A DNA stretch of 6,474 bases from JBKJUK01 sp046590705. Its GTDB lineage: Bacteria; Acidobacteriota; Thermoanaerobaculia; Gp7-AA8. Under the pieces are notes generated by a model. The model searched no databases, was not told where the DNA came from, and was given only the letters and a program-made list of their open reading frames with translations. How positions within the stretch are numbered: the stretch's first letter is position 1; each line of letters starts with the position of its first letter. Shown one piece after another: positions 1 through 5,521 of the stretch. Both the position numbers and the translations under genes were made by a program. The DNA is taken from the NCBI GenBank assembly GCA_046590705.1, contig JBKJUK010000180.1, positions 1 through 6,474 on the forward strand. Direction: 5' to 3'.

Positions 1-187
1 GCGGTTCCGTCGTATGCCCAGCGCATCGACAGTGCGACATCCTCAGAACTGACGTTCGGTGATGTTGGCTTCGTCAGCAACGACGATTTCATTCGCTACG
101 GTCATCGTTGCTGACGAAGCCAACATCACCGAACGTCAGTTCTGAGGATGTCGCACTGTCGATGCGCTGGGCATACGACGGAACCGC
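1..187. repeat. Perfect 83-bp inverted repeat (fold-back) at the window edge
   Basis: Positions 1-83 are the exact reverse complement of 105-187, with a 21-nt loop at 84-104. The right arm is the 5' coding part of the minus-strand exported-protein gene. The left arm is the same coding sequence read on the plus strand, and it stays open to a TGA at 112-114. Read on the plus strand, the loop continues the protein naturally (SNDD then FIRYG). Read on the minus strand it gives only RSE and a stop. This suggests the true gene continues with FIRYG and that the DNA was copied back on itself. Identity with no mismatch, arms starting inside a codon context and position at the very edge all fit a chimeric read or assembly fold-back. 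A genuine genomic palindrome cannot be excluded. Confidence 0.95.
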
Positions 188-244
188 AATCATCAGGGCA
201 AGAAACAGCGACGTCGCCAGCTTTTTCTGAAAACCTTTTTGCAT
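89..244 (-). pseudogene. N-terminus of an exported protein, cut off by the fold-back
   Basis: A minus-strand ATG at 244 follows a good Shine-Dalgarno and opens a frame that, as assembled, ends at a TGA at 91-89 after 51 codons. Residues 1-25 form a clear Sec-type signal peptide. It has a basic start (MQKGFQKK), a hydrophobic core (LATSLFLALMIAVP) and a likely signal peptidase I site after SYA, before QR. The mature part begins QRIDSATSSELTFGDVGFVSNDD and then enters the loop of the inverted repeat, so the last three residues and the stop are probably artefactual. The other arm suggests the real protein continues with FIRYG. Too little mature sequence is present to name a family. It is best treated as a truncated gene for a secreted or periplasmic protein of unknown function, not as a 51-residue peptide. 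Confidence 0.6.
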
Positions 245-249
245 TGACT

Positions 250-255
250 CTCCCT
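250..255 (-). promoter_or_regulatory. Shine-Dalgarno of the exported-protein gene
   Basis: Read on the minus strand this is AGGGAG, five bases before the ATG at 244. It fixes the start at the residue that opens the signal peptide, rather than at a far-upstream in-frame ATG at 556 that would add about 100 unconvincing residues. Confidence 0.6.
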
Positions 256-324
256 TTCTCCGGCCCGGGATATCCGGGTCAGTATTCGATCCACCACACG
301 GGGCGGCAGTATGTCTGTGGGAGG

Positions 325-353
325 AATCTAAGTTACTTGATCCAGCTTTGCAA
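325..353 (-). promoter_or_regulatory. Possible sigma-70 promoter for the exported-protein gene
   Basis: On the minus strand, TTGCAA (353-348) and TAGATT (330-325) are separated by 17 bp. Each matches four of six consensus bases. Transcription would start near 318 and leave a leader of about 70 nt. That leader contains a small CCCGG/CCGGG hairpin at 264-278. The match is weak and could be chance. Confidence 0.25.
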
Positions 354-589
354 GCGAGAAGGGAGGAAATGTAGGTTATCTGCGGGGTGAATCTTTGACC
401 ACCCGTCAAGTTCTGGGGGCTCACCTCAAAGTCACGAAGGAGGACAGTTTCGAAGTAGAGGAGACCCCAACACCTGAACGCGTCCGTCTCACATTGGAAG
501 TCAGATGCTTGTCGTCTTGTGTCTTCTTGTAAGGGACCGGCAATGCACTTCAGCACTTACTGCAGCGGTCTGTGATCGCGCGTGCGGAT

Positions 590-2920
590 TCACAGCGGCG
601 TGAGCTTGGCGTACTTAGCGATGAACTTCTTGGTCCCTGCGCGATCAAAGTAGACGGTCAGTTTCGCGTCCGCGCCAGTGCCTTCCATCCTCAGGATGAC
701 GCCATCCCCGAACTGGTCGTGCCTGACTCGCGCCCCACGTTTGAGTTCGCGCGCAACATTCTCAGCTGGCTTGGGCTGCGTGTTCTTCAGTGCGGTCGGA
801 TCGAATTGCACGGGCGCGTTCTGAAAGAAAGTCATGATGTTCTGCGTGGGATTCGAGGCCGGTCGCGCCGCCGGTGGTCGCGGCTGACTGGCTGCCGTCG
901 CCGGGGCATACTTCCTGTTCGCACCACCCCCGGCACTCGGTGTGAGCGGCCGTTCACGCCAGCTGGCGCGCTCGGAGGCCGAGGATGGAGTCGACTGGTA
1001 GCGGGAGGTACGCGGGCGGACATTGTCACGTACGCCTTCTGGAATCTCATCGAGAAAGGGCGAAGGACTCTGCTCGCGAAACTGTCCATGAATTCGCCGC
1101 TCCAGGGCGTGCAGACAGTACAGCTTCTCCCGTGCGCGCGTCATTCCTACGTAGCAGAGTCTGCGCTCTTCTTCAATCTCGTCACTCTGTTCACGCGATT
1201 GAGAATGCGGAAGAATTCCTTCTTCCATCCCCGCCAGAAACACCACCCGGAACTCCAGACCCTTCGCAGAGTGCAGCGTCATGAGCGTTACGCCCTTCTG
1301 ATTGTCGTAGCGATCGACATCGGCCATCAGACTCACCGAGTCGAGGTAATCGGCCAGCGAGGCCTTGGTGTCCAGCTCATAAAACTCGCGCGCTGAGTTC
1401 ATCAGCTCGTCGACGTTCTCGAGTTTCGACTCATCCTGCGGGTCGTTCGAATCCTGGTACATCCGCCGGTAACCGGTCCGGAGCAACATGAAGTCGAGGA
1501 ACTCCGGGATCGGATTGTTTACGGCCCTCTGCAAGTCCTGCACGATCTCTCGAAACTCCTTGACAGCTTTCTTAGCTCTGTCGGAGAGGAACGACAGATC
1601 GCCCTCGATGATCGACCAGAGCGAGACATCACCGGCTTTGGCAGCCTCCTCGATGGCCTTGATGGTCGTATCGCCAATCCCTCGGGTCGGTACATTGATG
1701 ATGCGCTCGAGCGAGGGGGTGTCGTGCGGCCTGATGGCGAGTCGGAGATACGAGAAGATGTCCTTGATTTCGGCGCGCTCGTAAAACTTCACCCCACCCA
1801 CGACGGTGTAAGCCAGGTTGGAACGGAGGAGTTCTTCTTCGAAGGGTCGCGACTGAGCGTTGGTCCGGAAAAGTACCGCGAATTCGGTGAGCGGAGTCGT
1901 GGCCCGGTGCTCGAGAATTCGATCGATGACGTACCGCGCTTCCTCCCGGTCCGATTCGCAACTGACCACTCGCACCGGTTCTCCGGCACCGCCCGCGGTG
2001 AACAGCTTCTTTCCCTTGCGGGCCTTATTGCGTGACACCACTCCGGTGGCAGCATCCAGTATGTTCCCGGTAGAGCGATAGTTCTGTTCTAACTTGACGA
2101 TTTTAGACCCTGGAAAGTCACGTTCAAAATTGAGGATGTTATTAATATCCGCGCCTCGGAATTTATAGATCGACTGGTCTTCATCGCCCACCGCCACGAT
2201 GTTTCCGAGCTGTCCCGCAAGCAGTTTGATCAAGGTGTACTGCGCGTGGTTGGTGTCCTGATACTCGTCGATCAAAAGGTGCTTGTACTGTCCCTGCAGT
2301 TCTTCGCGCACTTCCGTGTGGTGCCTGAGCAACTCCACGTGATTGCCGATCAGGTCATCGAAGTCCATCGCTCCGAATTCCTTGAGCTTCCTCTGATAGA
2401 GCGTGAATACCTGAGAGATGCGCGAGCCGAAAAAGTCGAGATTTTCCTTCTCGTACAGCACCGGGCCGATCAGTTCATTCTTAGCCTTGGAGATGCGCGA
2501 GAGCACCGCACGCGGCGGGAACGCTTCGTCGTTCATCTGCAATTCGCGAAGGCTTCTTCGCACAACCGTCAGCTGGTCGCTGGTGTCGTAGACCACAAAG
2601 CTCCGCGCGTAACCGAGCCGGTCGGCGTACTTCCGGAGGATTCGAAGAGACGTCGAATGGAAGGTGCCGACCATCGGACGTCCGGCCGAACGCGGAACCA
2701 GGGTCGACACTCGCGAGACCATCTCGTGGGCGGCCTTATTGGTGAACGTTACAGCCAGGATCTGCGAGGCAGCGACGCCCATGGCCTCCACCAGATTGGC
2801 AATTCGATAGGTGATTACCCGCGTCTTGCCGGATCCTGCGCCGGCCAGGACCAGCAGGGGGCCTCCCTCATGGGTGACAGCTTCCTGTTGCTGCGGGTTC
2901 AGAATGGAGAGGTCGATCAT
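590..2920 (-). CDS. pcrA: ATP-dependent DNA helicase PcrA/UvrD (superfamily 1A)
   Basis: The gene encodes a 776-aa 3'-5' DNA helicase of the UvrD/PcrA family, acting in nucleotide-excision and mismatch repair, removal of recombination intermediates and RNA polymerase backtracking. All helicase motifs are visible. They are the Q motif (LNPQQQEAV, 7-15), Walker A (AGAGSGKT, 26-33), Ia (TFTNKAA, 58-64), Ib (GTFHS, 85-89) and Walker B (LLIDEYQDT, 215-223). Then come III (GDEDQSIYKFRG, 245-256), IV (QNYRST, 279-284), V (TLHSAKGLEF, 548-557) and VI (YVGMTRARE, 590-598). A Pro/Ser/Ala/Arg-rich, probably disordered linker (about 625-722) leads to a C-terminal Tudor-like domain (about 724-776, GARVRHDQFGDGVI). 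That domain contacts RNA polymerase in PcrA and UvrD and is absent from Rep. The start at MIDLS is chosen because it sits just before the Q motif; the open frame continues 72 codons upstream but only translates palindromic repeats. There is no strong Shine-Dalgarno. PcrA versus UvrD naming is arbitrary here. Confidence 0.95.
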   Translation of the reverse strand: MIDLSILNPQQQEAVTHEGGPLLVLAGAGSGKTRVITYRIANLVEAMGVAASQILAVTFTNKAAHEMVSRVSTLVPRSAGRPMVGTFHSTSLRILRKYADRLGYARSFVVYDTSDQLTVVRRSLRELQMNDEAFPPRAVLSRISKAKNELIGPVLYEKENLDFFGSRISQVFTLYQRKLKEFGAMDFDDLIGNHVELLRHHTEVREELQGQYKHLLIDEYQDTNHAQYTLIKLLAGQLGNIVAVGDEDQSIYKFRGADINNILNFERDFPGSKIVKLEQNYRSTGNILDAATGVVSRNKARKGKKLFTAGGAGEPVRVVSCESDREEARYVIDRILEHRATTPLTEFAVLFRTNAQSRPFEEELLRSNLAYTVVGGVKFYERAEIKDIFSYLRLAIRPHDTPSLERIINVPTRGIGDTTIKAIEEAAKAGDVSLWSIIEGDLSFLSDRAKKAVKEFREIVQDLQRAVNNPIPEFLDFMLLRTGYRRMYQDSNDPQDESKLENVDELMNSAREFYELDTKASLADYLDSVSLMADVDRYDNQKGVTLMTLHSAKGLEFRVVFLAGMEEGILPHSQSREQSDEIEEERRLCYVGMTRAREKLYCLHALERRIHGQFREQSPSPFLDEIPEGVRDNVRPRTSRYQSTPSSASERASWRERPLTPSAGGGANRKYAPATAASQPRPPAARPASNPTQNIMTFFQNAPVQFDPTALKNTQPKPAENVARELKRGARVRHDQFGDGVILRMEGTGADAKLTVYFDRAGTKKFIAKYAKLTPL

Positions 2921-2955
2921 TGGCGGCGGAACTCTAGCAGACGGCAGCGTGTGTG

Positions 2956-3069
2956 GCACAGGCAATCCTGTGGAGCACAGGCAATCCTGCCTGTGACGGA
3001 AGTGTCTGTGAATTGTGCATGGTGTTTTATCCCATGCAGCGCCCACAGGCAGGATTGCCTGTGCTCCAC
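2956..3069. repeat. REP-like palindrome pair (family A) plus a shorter third unit
   Basis: A 26-bp unit at 2970-2995 is repeated in perfect inverted orientation at 3044-3069, with a 48-nt spacer. Each unit is itself a hairpin: CACAGGCA, a 4-nt loop ATCC, then TGCCTGTG. An asymmetric GTGGAG tail points outward. A shorter unit at 2957-2972 (CACAGGCAATCCTGTG, 6-bp stem) precedes the pair and looks like the same unit with 4 bp lost. The spacer holds another small stem, GCATGG/CCATGC, around 3017-3037. The element occupies the divergent intergenic region between pcrA and tatA. The same 24-bp core recurs at 5216-5239 and 5358-5381. Two units arranged tail-outward resemble the REP/BIME arrangement mobilised by RAYT transposases in other bacteria; that link is an inference. 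Confidence 0.9.
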
Positions 3070-3070
3070 T

Positions 3071-3091
3071 GTTCCCCTTCAACTCGGGAAC
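3071..3091. repeat. Small hairpin next to the repeat pair
   Basis: GTTCCC (3071-3076) and GGGAAC (3086-3091) form a 6-bp stem with a 9-nt loop, two bases beyond the palindrome pair and upstream of tatA. There is no T-run, so it does not look like an intrinsic terminator on either strand. It may be chance or part of the neighbouring repeat element. Confidence 0.4.
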
Positions 3092-3153
3092 GGACCGGAG
3101 CTCTATGCTGTTACTCTCTGCGGGTTCAGGTACCATTGAACGCCGCGTTTCAC

Positions 3154-3159
3154 GGAGGG
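3154..3159 (+). promoter_or_regulatory. Shine-Dalgarno of tatA
   Basis: GGAGGG lies 4 bp before the ATG at 3164. It supports the start of this short gene, which could otherwise be missed. I could not find a convincing -35/-10 pair between the repeat element and this site. Confidence 0.75.
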
Positions 3160-3163
3160 TCCG

Positions 3164-3343
3164 ATGTTCGGTAGCTTTGGGTTTGCAGAGTTGATGGTGA
3201 TTTTTCTCATCGTGATTGTGATCTTCGGAGCAAGCAAGCTTCCGCAGCTCGGAAAAGGGCTGGGCGAAGGAATCTCGAACTTCAAGGATGGGCTGAAGGG
3301 AAAAGAGCCGAAACCTTTGCTCGACGAGAAGAAGAATCCGTAA
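3164..3343 (+). CDS. tatA: Sec-independent protein translocase TatA (59 aa)
   Basis: This is the small pore-forming subunit of the twin-arginine translocase, which moves folded proteins across the cytoplasmic membrane together with TatC. The 59-residue product has the TatA plan. A short N-terminal segment ends in the conserved glutamate (FGFAEL, E9). A single hydrophobic membrane helix follows (about 10-22, MVIFLIVIVIFG), with the hallmark FG at 21-22. Then come a hinge and an amphipathic helix (about 25-45, KLPQLGKGLGEGISNFKDGL) and a short charged tail. The length is at the low end for TatA/E and too short for TatB. It is an orphan here, with no tatB or tatC adjacent. It starts a likely plus-strand transcription unit with the DUF4388 gene, 33 bp downstream. 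The pcrA gene diverges upstream. Confidence 0.93.
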   Translation: MFGSFGFAELMVIFLIVIVIFGASKLPQLGKGLGEGISNFKDGLKGKEPKPLLDEKKNP

Positions 3344-3376
3344 CCGACGTACCCTCGAGGTTCGACTCGCGTCGTC

Positions 3377-4135
3377 ATGTCAGAGCAGCACCCATCCGGT
3401 GACCCCTCATCCTACCGAGGCCGCCTCGAGGAGCAACCGCTTCCCGAAGTGTTGATGACGATTCATCGTTACCGCGCGCCCGGAATTCTCGATTGCGCTG
3501 ATCGCAATGGATCACGCACCATCTACGTCGATGATGGCTCGGTCGTAGCCGTGACGTCGACCCTACCGGCTGACTCGATCGCTCAGCGGCTCTTCAACGA
3601 GGGGAAGATCACCGCCGAACAACTGAAGACCCTCCCGGAATCATCGGATGAGTCGTTCGATCTCGTCGATGCCGGCCTGCTTCAGCCTCGCCAGCTCTTT
3701 CAAGCGGAGCGAAGCAGAGCCATTGCCATCCTGAGCTCGATCGCTGAGCAGCCAGAGGGAACCATCCGTTTCTGCCCCGGACGAGAAGAGCTGGGAGCGG
3801 CGAAGTACAATCTCAAAATTCCTCAGATGGTGCTGGAGCTTTTGCGCGAGGTCCAGGACGCCAGGCGCTATCTGGCCCGTGTCGGCTCACGACATACACA
3901 ACTTGCCAAAGTGATCGAGGCTCCGTCAGACGTCGCCTTCAACTCCCACGAAATGAACCTCCTCGCACAGATCGACGGAAAAAAAACGATCGCAGAACTC
4001 GCTTCAATGCCTCCGATGACTGCGACACAGAACGCGTTGGCGCTCTACTCTTTCCACGTCCTGCACCTCATCGAACCCACCACTTCCCGCCCGATCAAGG
4101 TTCAGATCAAAACCCCCGGTGACGCGCATCAGTGA
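3377..4135 (+). CDS. DUF4388 (PATAN-type) domain protein, function unknown
   Basis: The gene encodes a 252-aa soluble protein without a signal peptide or membrane segment. Residues 13-60 fit the N-terminal DUF4388 pattern: YRGRLEEQPLPEVLMTIHRY, then the APGIL turn and a basic strand followed by IYVDDGSVVAVTS. Residues 60-165 are helical and include ITAEQL and LLQPRQLF, as in longer DUF4388 proteins. The region 189-235 (MNLLAQIDGKKTIAEL and onward) resembles the winged-helix-like end segment of this group. Such proteins are common in Acidobacteriota and Myxococcota, and related domains occur beside response-regulator domains in cyanobacteria. A signalling or scaffold role is therefore possible, but no receiver, kinase or catalytic motif is present here. 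The ATG start has no clear Shine-Dalgarno, since the nearest GAGG is 16 bp away. Translation may depend on coupling or leaderless initiation. Family membership is fairly sure; function is not known. Confidence 0.8.
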   Translation: MSEQHPSGDPSSYRGRLEEQPLPEVLMTIHRYRAPGILDCADRNGSRTIYVDDGSVVAVTSTLPADSIAQRLFNEGKITAEQLKTLPESSDESFDLVDAGLLQPRQLFQAERSRAIAILSSIAEQPEGTIRFCPGREELGAAKYNLKIPQMVLELLREVQDARRYLARVGSRHTQLAKVIEAPSDVAFNSHEMNLLAQIDGKKTIAELASMPPMTATQNALALYSFHVLHLIEPTTSRPIKVQIKTPGDAHQ

Positions 4136-4224
4136 GAGAGTTTGAGATTCCGTGGTCAAGTACAGATCAGCGAACAGAACACAGGACTGCAACGTACTGA
4201 AGTGCGTTCGGGACACAATCAGCC

Positions 4225-4230
4225 GAGGAG
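4225..4230 (+). promoter_or_regulatory. Shine-Dalgarno deciding the GTG start of rfbD
   Basis: GAGGAG lies 10 bp before GTG at 4241. It favours that GTG over the in-frame ATG at 4142, which adds 33 residues with no family counterpart. It also favours it over ATG at 4250, which would cut into the first beta strand. Confidence 0.55.
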
Positions 4231-4240
4231 ACTACGAGAC

Positions 4241-5116
4241 GTGAAGTGGATGATTACAGGGGGTCGCGGGATGCTCGCCCGTGATTTGAGTGCGTCACTT
4301 TCGGCGCTGGGTGAGACGCCTGCGGCACTCTCCCGCGCTGAGTTCGACGTCACCGATCCGGTCGCCGCCAGAGACCTGTTCCAGCGCTACTCGCCAGACA
4401 TCATCGTGAACTGCGCTGCCTTTACACGCGTCGATGATTGCGAGACAGAGTCCGAGGAAGCCGAGAACATCAATGCTCGCGCCGTCGAGGTCCTCGCCGA
4501 CGAGGCTCGCCGGTCAGGCGCTCTGCTCATTCAGATCTCGACCGACTTCGTCTTCGATGGAACGAAGACTTCGCCATACCAGGTCACCGACGTACCAAAC
4601 CCACTCTCGCAGTACGGGAGCAGCAAGCTGCGCGGTGAATACGCAGCGGCAACGTCCCCTGCGCATGTGATCATCCGGACCTCCTGGCTGTTTGGAGTCC
4701 ACGGCAACAATTTCGTGGAGGCGATCCGCAGACAGATTCGAGCAGGAAAGTCAGAACTCACCGTGGTCGCTGATCAGCGTGGAAGACCGACCTACACCCC
4801 ACATCTTTCGGAGGCCGTCATCGCGCTCGCCACCAGGGCTTGCAAAGAAGAAAGTGCGCGCGGTGTTTTTCACTATGCGGACGAGGACGAGTGCAGCTGG
4901 TTCGACTTTGCGAAAGCCATCGTCGAGGAGGAGACCGCCCTGAACCCTCCCTCTCAGCCGGTTGTGGTCAGGCCGTCGTCGTCGAGGGATTTTCCACGAC
5001 CGGCGGTTCGTCCCGCTTACTCAGTGATGAGTACGGAGCGATACACCGAAGTGACCGGGAACGAGCCGTACCGCTGGCGTGAAGGGCTGAGTGAGTACTT
5101 TCGGCTCAGGCCGTGA
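4241..5116 (+). CDS. rfbD: dTDP-4-dehydrorhamnose reductase (RmlD/RfbD)
   Basis: This is the last enzyme of dTDP-L-rhamnose synthesis, reducing dTDP-4-dehydro-L-rhamnose with NAD(P)H in the cytoplasm to supply rhamnose for surface polysaccharides. The product is 291 aa, the usual family length, when started at GTG 4241. An extended-SDR Rossmann fold is evident. It shows the nucleotide-binding glycine motif TGGRGMLA (6-13), DVTD (36-39), the NCAAFTRVDDCE segment (57-68), ISTDFVFDG (99-107) and YGSSKLRGE (125-133). The catalytic Thr101, Tyr125 and Lys129 are present. RTSWLFG and the substrate-side VADQRGRPTYTPHL segment follow, then RPAYSVMS near the C-terminus. The family's usual STDYVFDG reads STDFVFDG here, a mild change outside the triad. 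No rmlA, rmlB or rmlC lies in the window, so the pathway genes must be elsewhere. It may be co-transcribed with tatA and the DUF4388 gene despite a 105-bp gap. Confidence 0.92.
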   Translation: MKWMITGGRGMLARDLSASLSALGETPAALSRAEFDVTDPVAARDLFQRYSPDIIVNCAAFTRVDDCETESEEAENINARAVEVLADEARRSGALLIQISTDFVFDGTKTSPYQVTDVPNPLSQYGSSKLRGEYAAATSPAHVIIRTSWLFGVHGNNFVEAIRRQIRAGKSELTVVADQRGRPTYTPHLSEAVIALATRACKEESARGVFHYADEDECSWFDFAKAIVEEETALNPPSQPVVVRPSSSRDFPRPAVRPAYSVMSTERYTEVTGNEPYRWREGLSEYFRLRP

Positions 5117-5215
5117 AGATCCGAGGGCTGATGAACGCAGAACTCAGAACTCAGAACGATGAAGTAAGAAAACAGTCAACGACGACAATCTGGCTGTGAG
5201 GAAAGGGGGTTGTGC

Positions 5216-5239
5216 GGAGCACAGGCAATCCTGCCTGTG
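5216..5239 (+). repeat. Family-A REP-like unit, forward copy
   Basis: This 24-bp unit is identical to 2972-2995: GGAG tail, then an 8-bp stem CACAGGCA/TGCCTGTG around ATCC. It forms the left half of the inner pair of the nested element. Confidence 0.92.
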
Positions 5240-5357
5240 GGGGACCAGCTGAATTCGAAGCAATGTTCTGCGCAGCGGGAGCCGGTCTACGCCAATCACC
5301 GCGGAGTTCGCGTGGCCCGGATGTCGTTGGAGCACGCATGAATTTAGGTGGTCCAGT

Positions 5358-5381
5358 CACAGGCAGGATTGCCTGTGCTCC
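5358..5381 (-). repeat. Family-A REP-like unit, inverted copy
   Basis: This is the exact reverse complement of 5216-5239 and identical to 3044-3067. The spacer between the two units is 118 nt here against 48 nt at the tatA locus. The spacers do not look homologous. Confidence 0.92.
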
Positions 5382-5462
5382 ACAATTGCGTTCTGAAAGA
5401 AGGTGGCCGCCGTTGACTGTTTTCTTACTTCATCGTTCTGCGTTCTGCGTTCATCAGCCAAA

Positions 5463-5491
5463 TTGACCCGGGACAGGCAGCTCAATATATA
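5463..5491 (+). promoter_or_regulatory. Sigma-70-type promoter of the Fur-family gene
   Basis: TTGACC (5463-5468) and TATATA (5486-5491) are separated by an ideal 17 bp; each matches at least four of six consensus bases. Transcription would start near 5498, giving a leader of only about 24 nt before the ATG at 5522. This is the strongest promoter-like signal in the window. It begins just outside the right arm of the nested repeat element. Confidence 0.65.
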
Positions 5492-5517
5492 CTCGCCCGC
5501 CCGCAGGGATCTGTCCC
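5470..5517. promoter_or_regulatory. 7-bp inverted repeat flanking the -10 box (possible operator)
   Basis: GGGACAG (5470-5476) and CTGTCCC (5511-5517) are exact reverse complements. They sit either side of the -10 box and the likely start site of the Fur-family gene. Neither resembles the AT-rich Fur or PerR box. They could bind a repressor, form a hairpin, or be chance. Confidence 0.25.
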
Positions 5518-5521
5518 ACGA

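Larger units (their letters stand above)
245..589. other. 345-bp intergenic gap, no gene recognised
   Basis: This stretch separates the 3' end of pcrA from the 5' end of the exported-protein gene; both genes read leftward. Apart from the ribosome-binding site, the weak promoter and the small hairpin at 264-278, I see nothing in it. There is no tRNA-like cloverleaf and no hairpin followed by a T-run downstream of pcrA. None of the dispersed palindromes found elsewhere in the window occurs here. The open frames crossing it look non-coding. Confidence 0.5.
5126..5459. repeat. 334-bp nested inverted-repeat element (MITE-like)
   Basis: The outer arms are 5126-5181 and 5411-5459. They match perfectly except that the left arm has one extra 7-bp unit: three CGCAGAA/CTCAGAA-type heptamers against two on the right. 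Inside lie the family-A palindromes at 5216-5239 and 5358-5381, perfectly inverted. Immediately inside those are 15-bp arms at 5242-5256 and 5340-5354 that match at 13 of 15 positions. The layers are collinear, so one strand could fold into a single long imperfect hairpin with a loop of about 83 nt (5257-5339). The element starts 9 bp after rfbD and ends 3 bp before the -35 box of fur. It has no plausible coding sequence; short open frames inside merely translate the repeats. It looks like a non-autonomous mobile or REP-derived element. No obvious target-site duplication is visible. Confidence 0.85.

Noticed and set aside
572..1396. Plus-strand frame (274 codons) opposite the 3' half of pcrA
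   Set aside because: It overlaps the conserved motif VI and Tudor coding sequence on the other strand and its product is Arg-rich and unrecognisable, typical of an antisense shadow in GC-rich DNA.
2956..3069. CRISPR array
   Set aside because: The repeats are in inverted rather than tandem direct orientation, spacers are unequal (48 and 118 nt at the two loci), and no cas gene is present.
2921..3136. Upstream start for PcrA at 3136
   Set aside because: The extra 72 residues translate the family-A palindromes and their surroundings. The Q motif begins only six residues after the chosen start, as is usual in the family.
2246..3139. Long plus-strand frame (297 codons) opposite pcrA
   Set aside because: It is antisense to the conserved helicase domain, its peptide is not recognisable, and its end runs through the palindromes.
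3979..3986. A8 run in the DUF4388 gene as a programmed frameshift site
   Set aside because: The in-frame reading DGKKTIAEL fits the family and continues to a sensible end. The -1 frame merely stops about 13 bases earlier (TGA at 4120), and no stimulatory structure is evident.
4142..4240. ATG at 4142 as the start of RmlD
   Set aside because: It adds 33 residues before the Rossmann glycine motif with no family match. GTG 4241 has a Shine-Dalgarno and gives the normal length.
5144..5466. Small open frames on both strands in the rfbD-fur gap
   Set aside because: They translate the repeat arms in different frames, lack plausible ribosome-binding sites and share only repeat-derived peptides.
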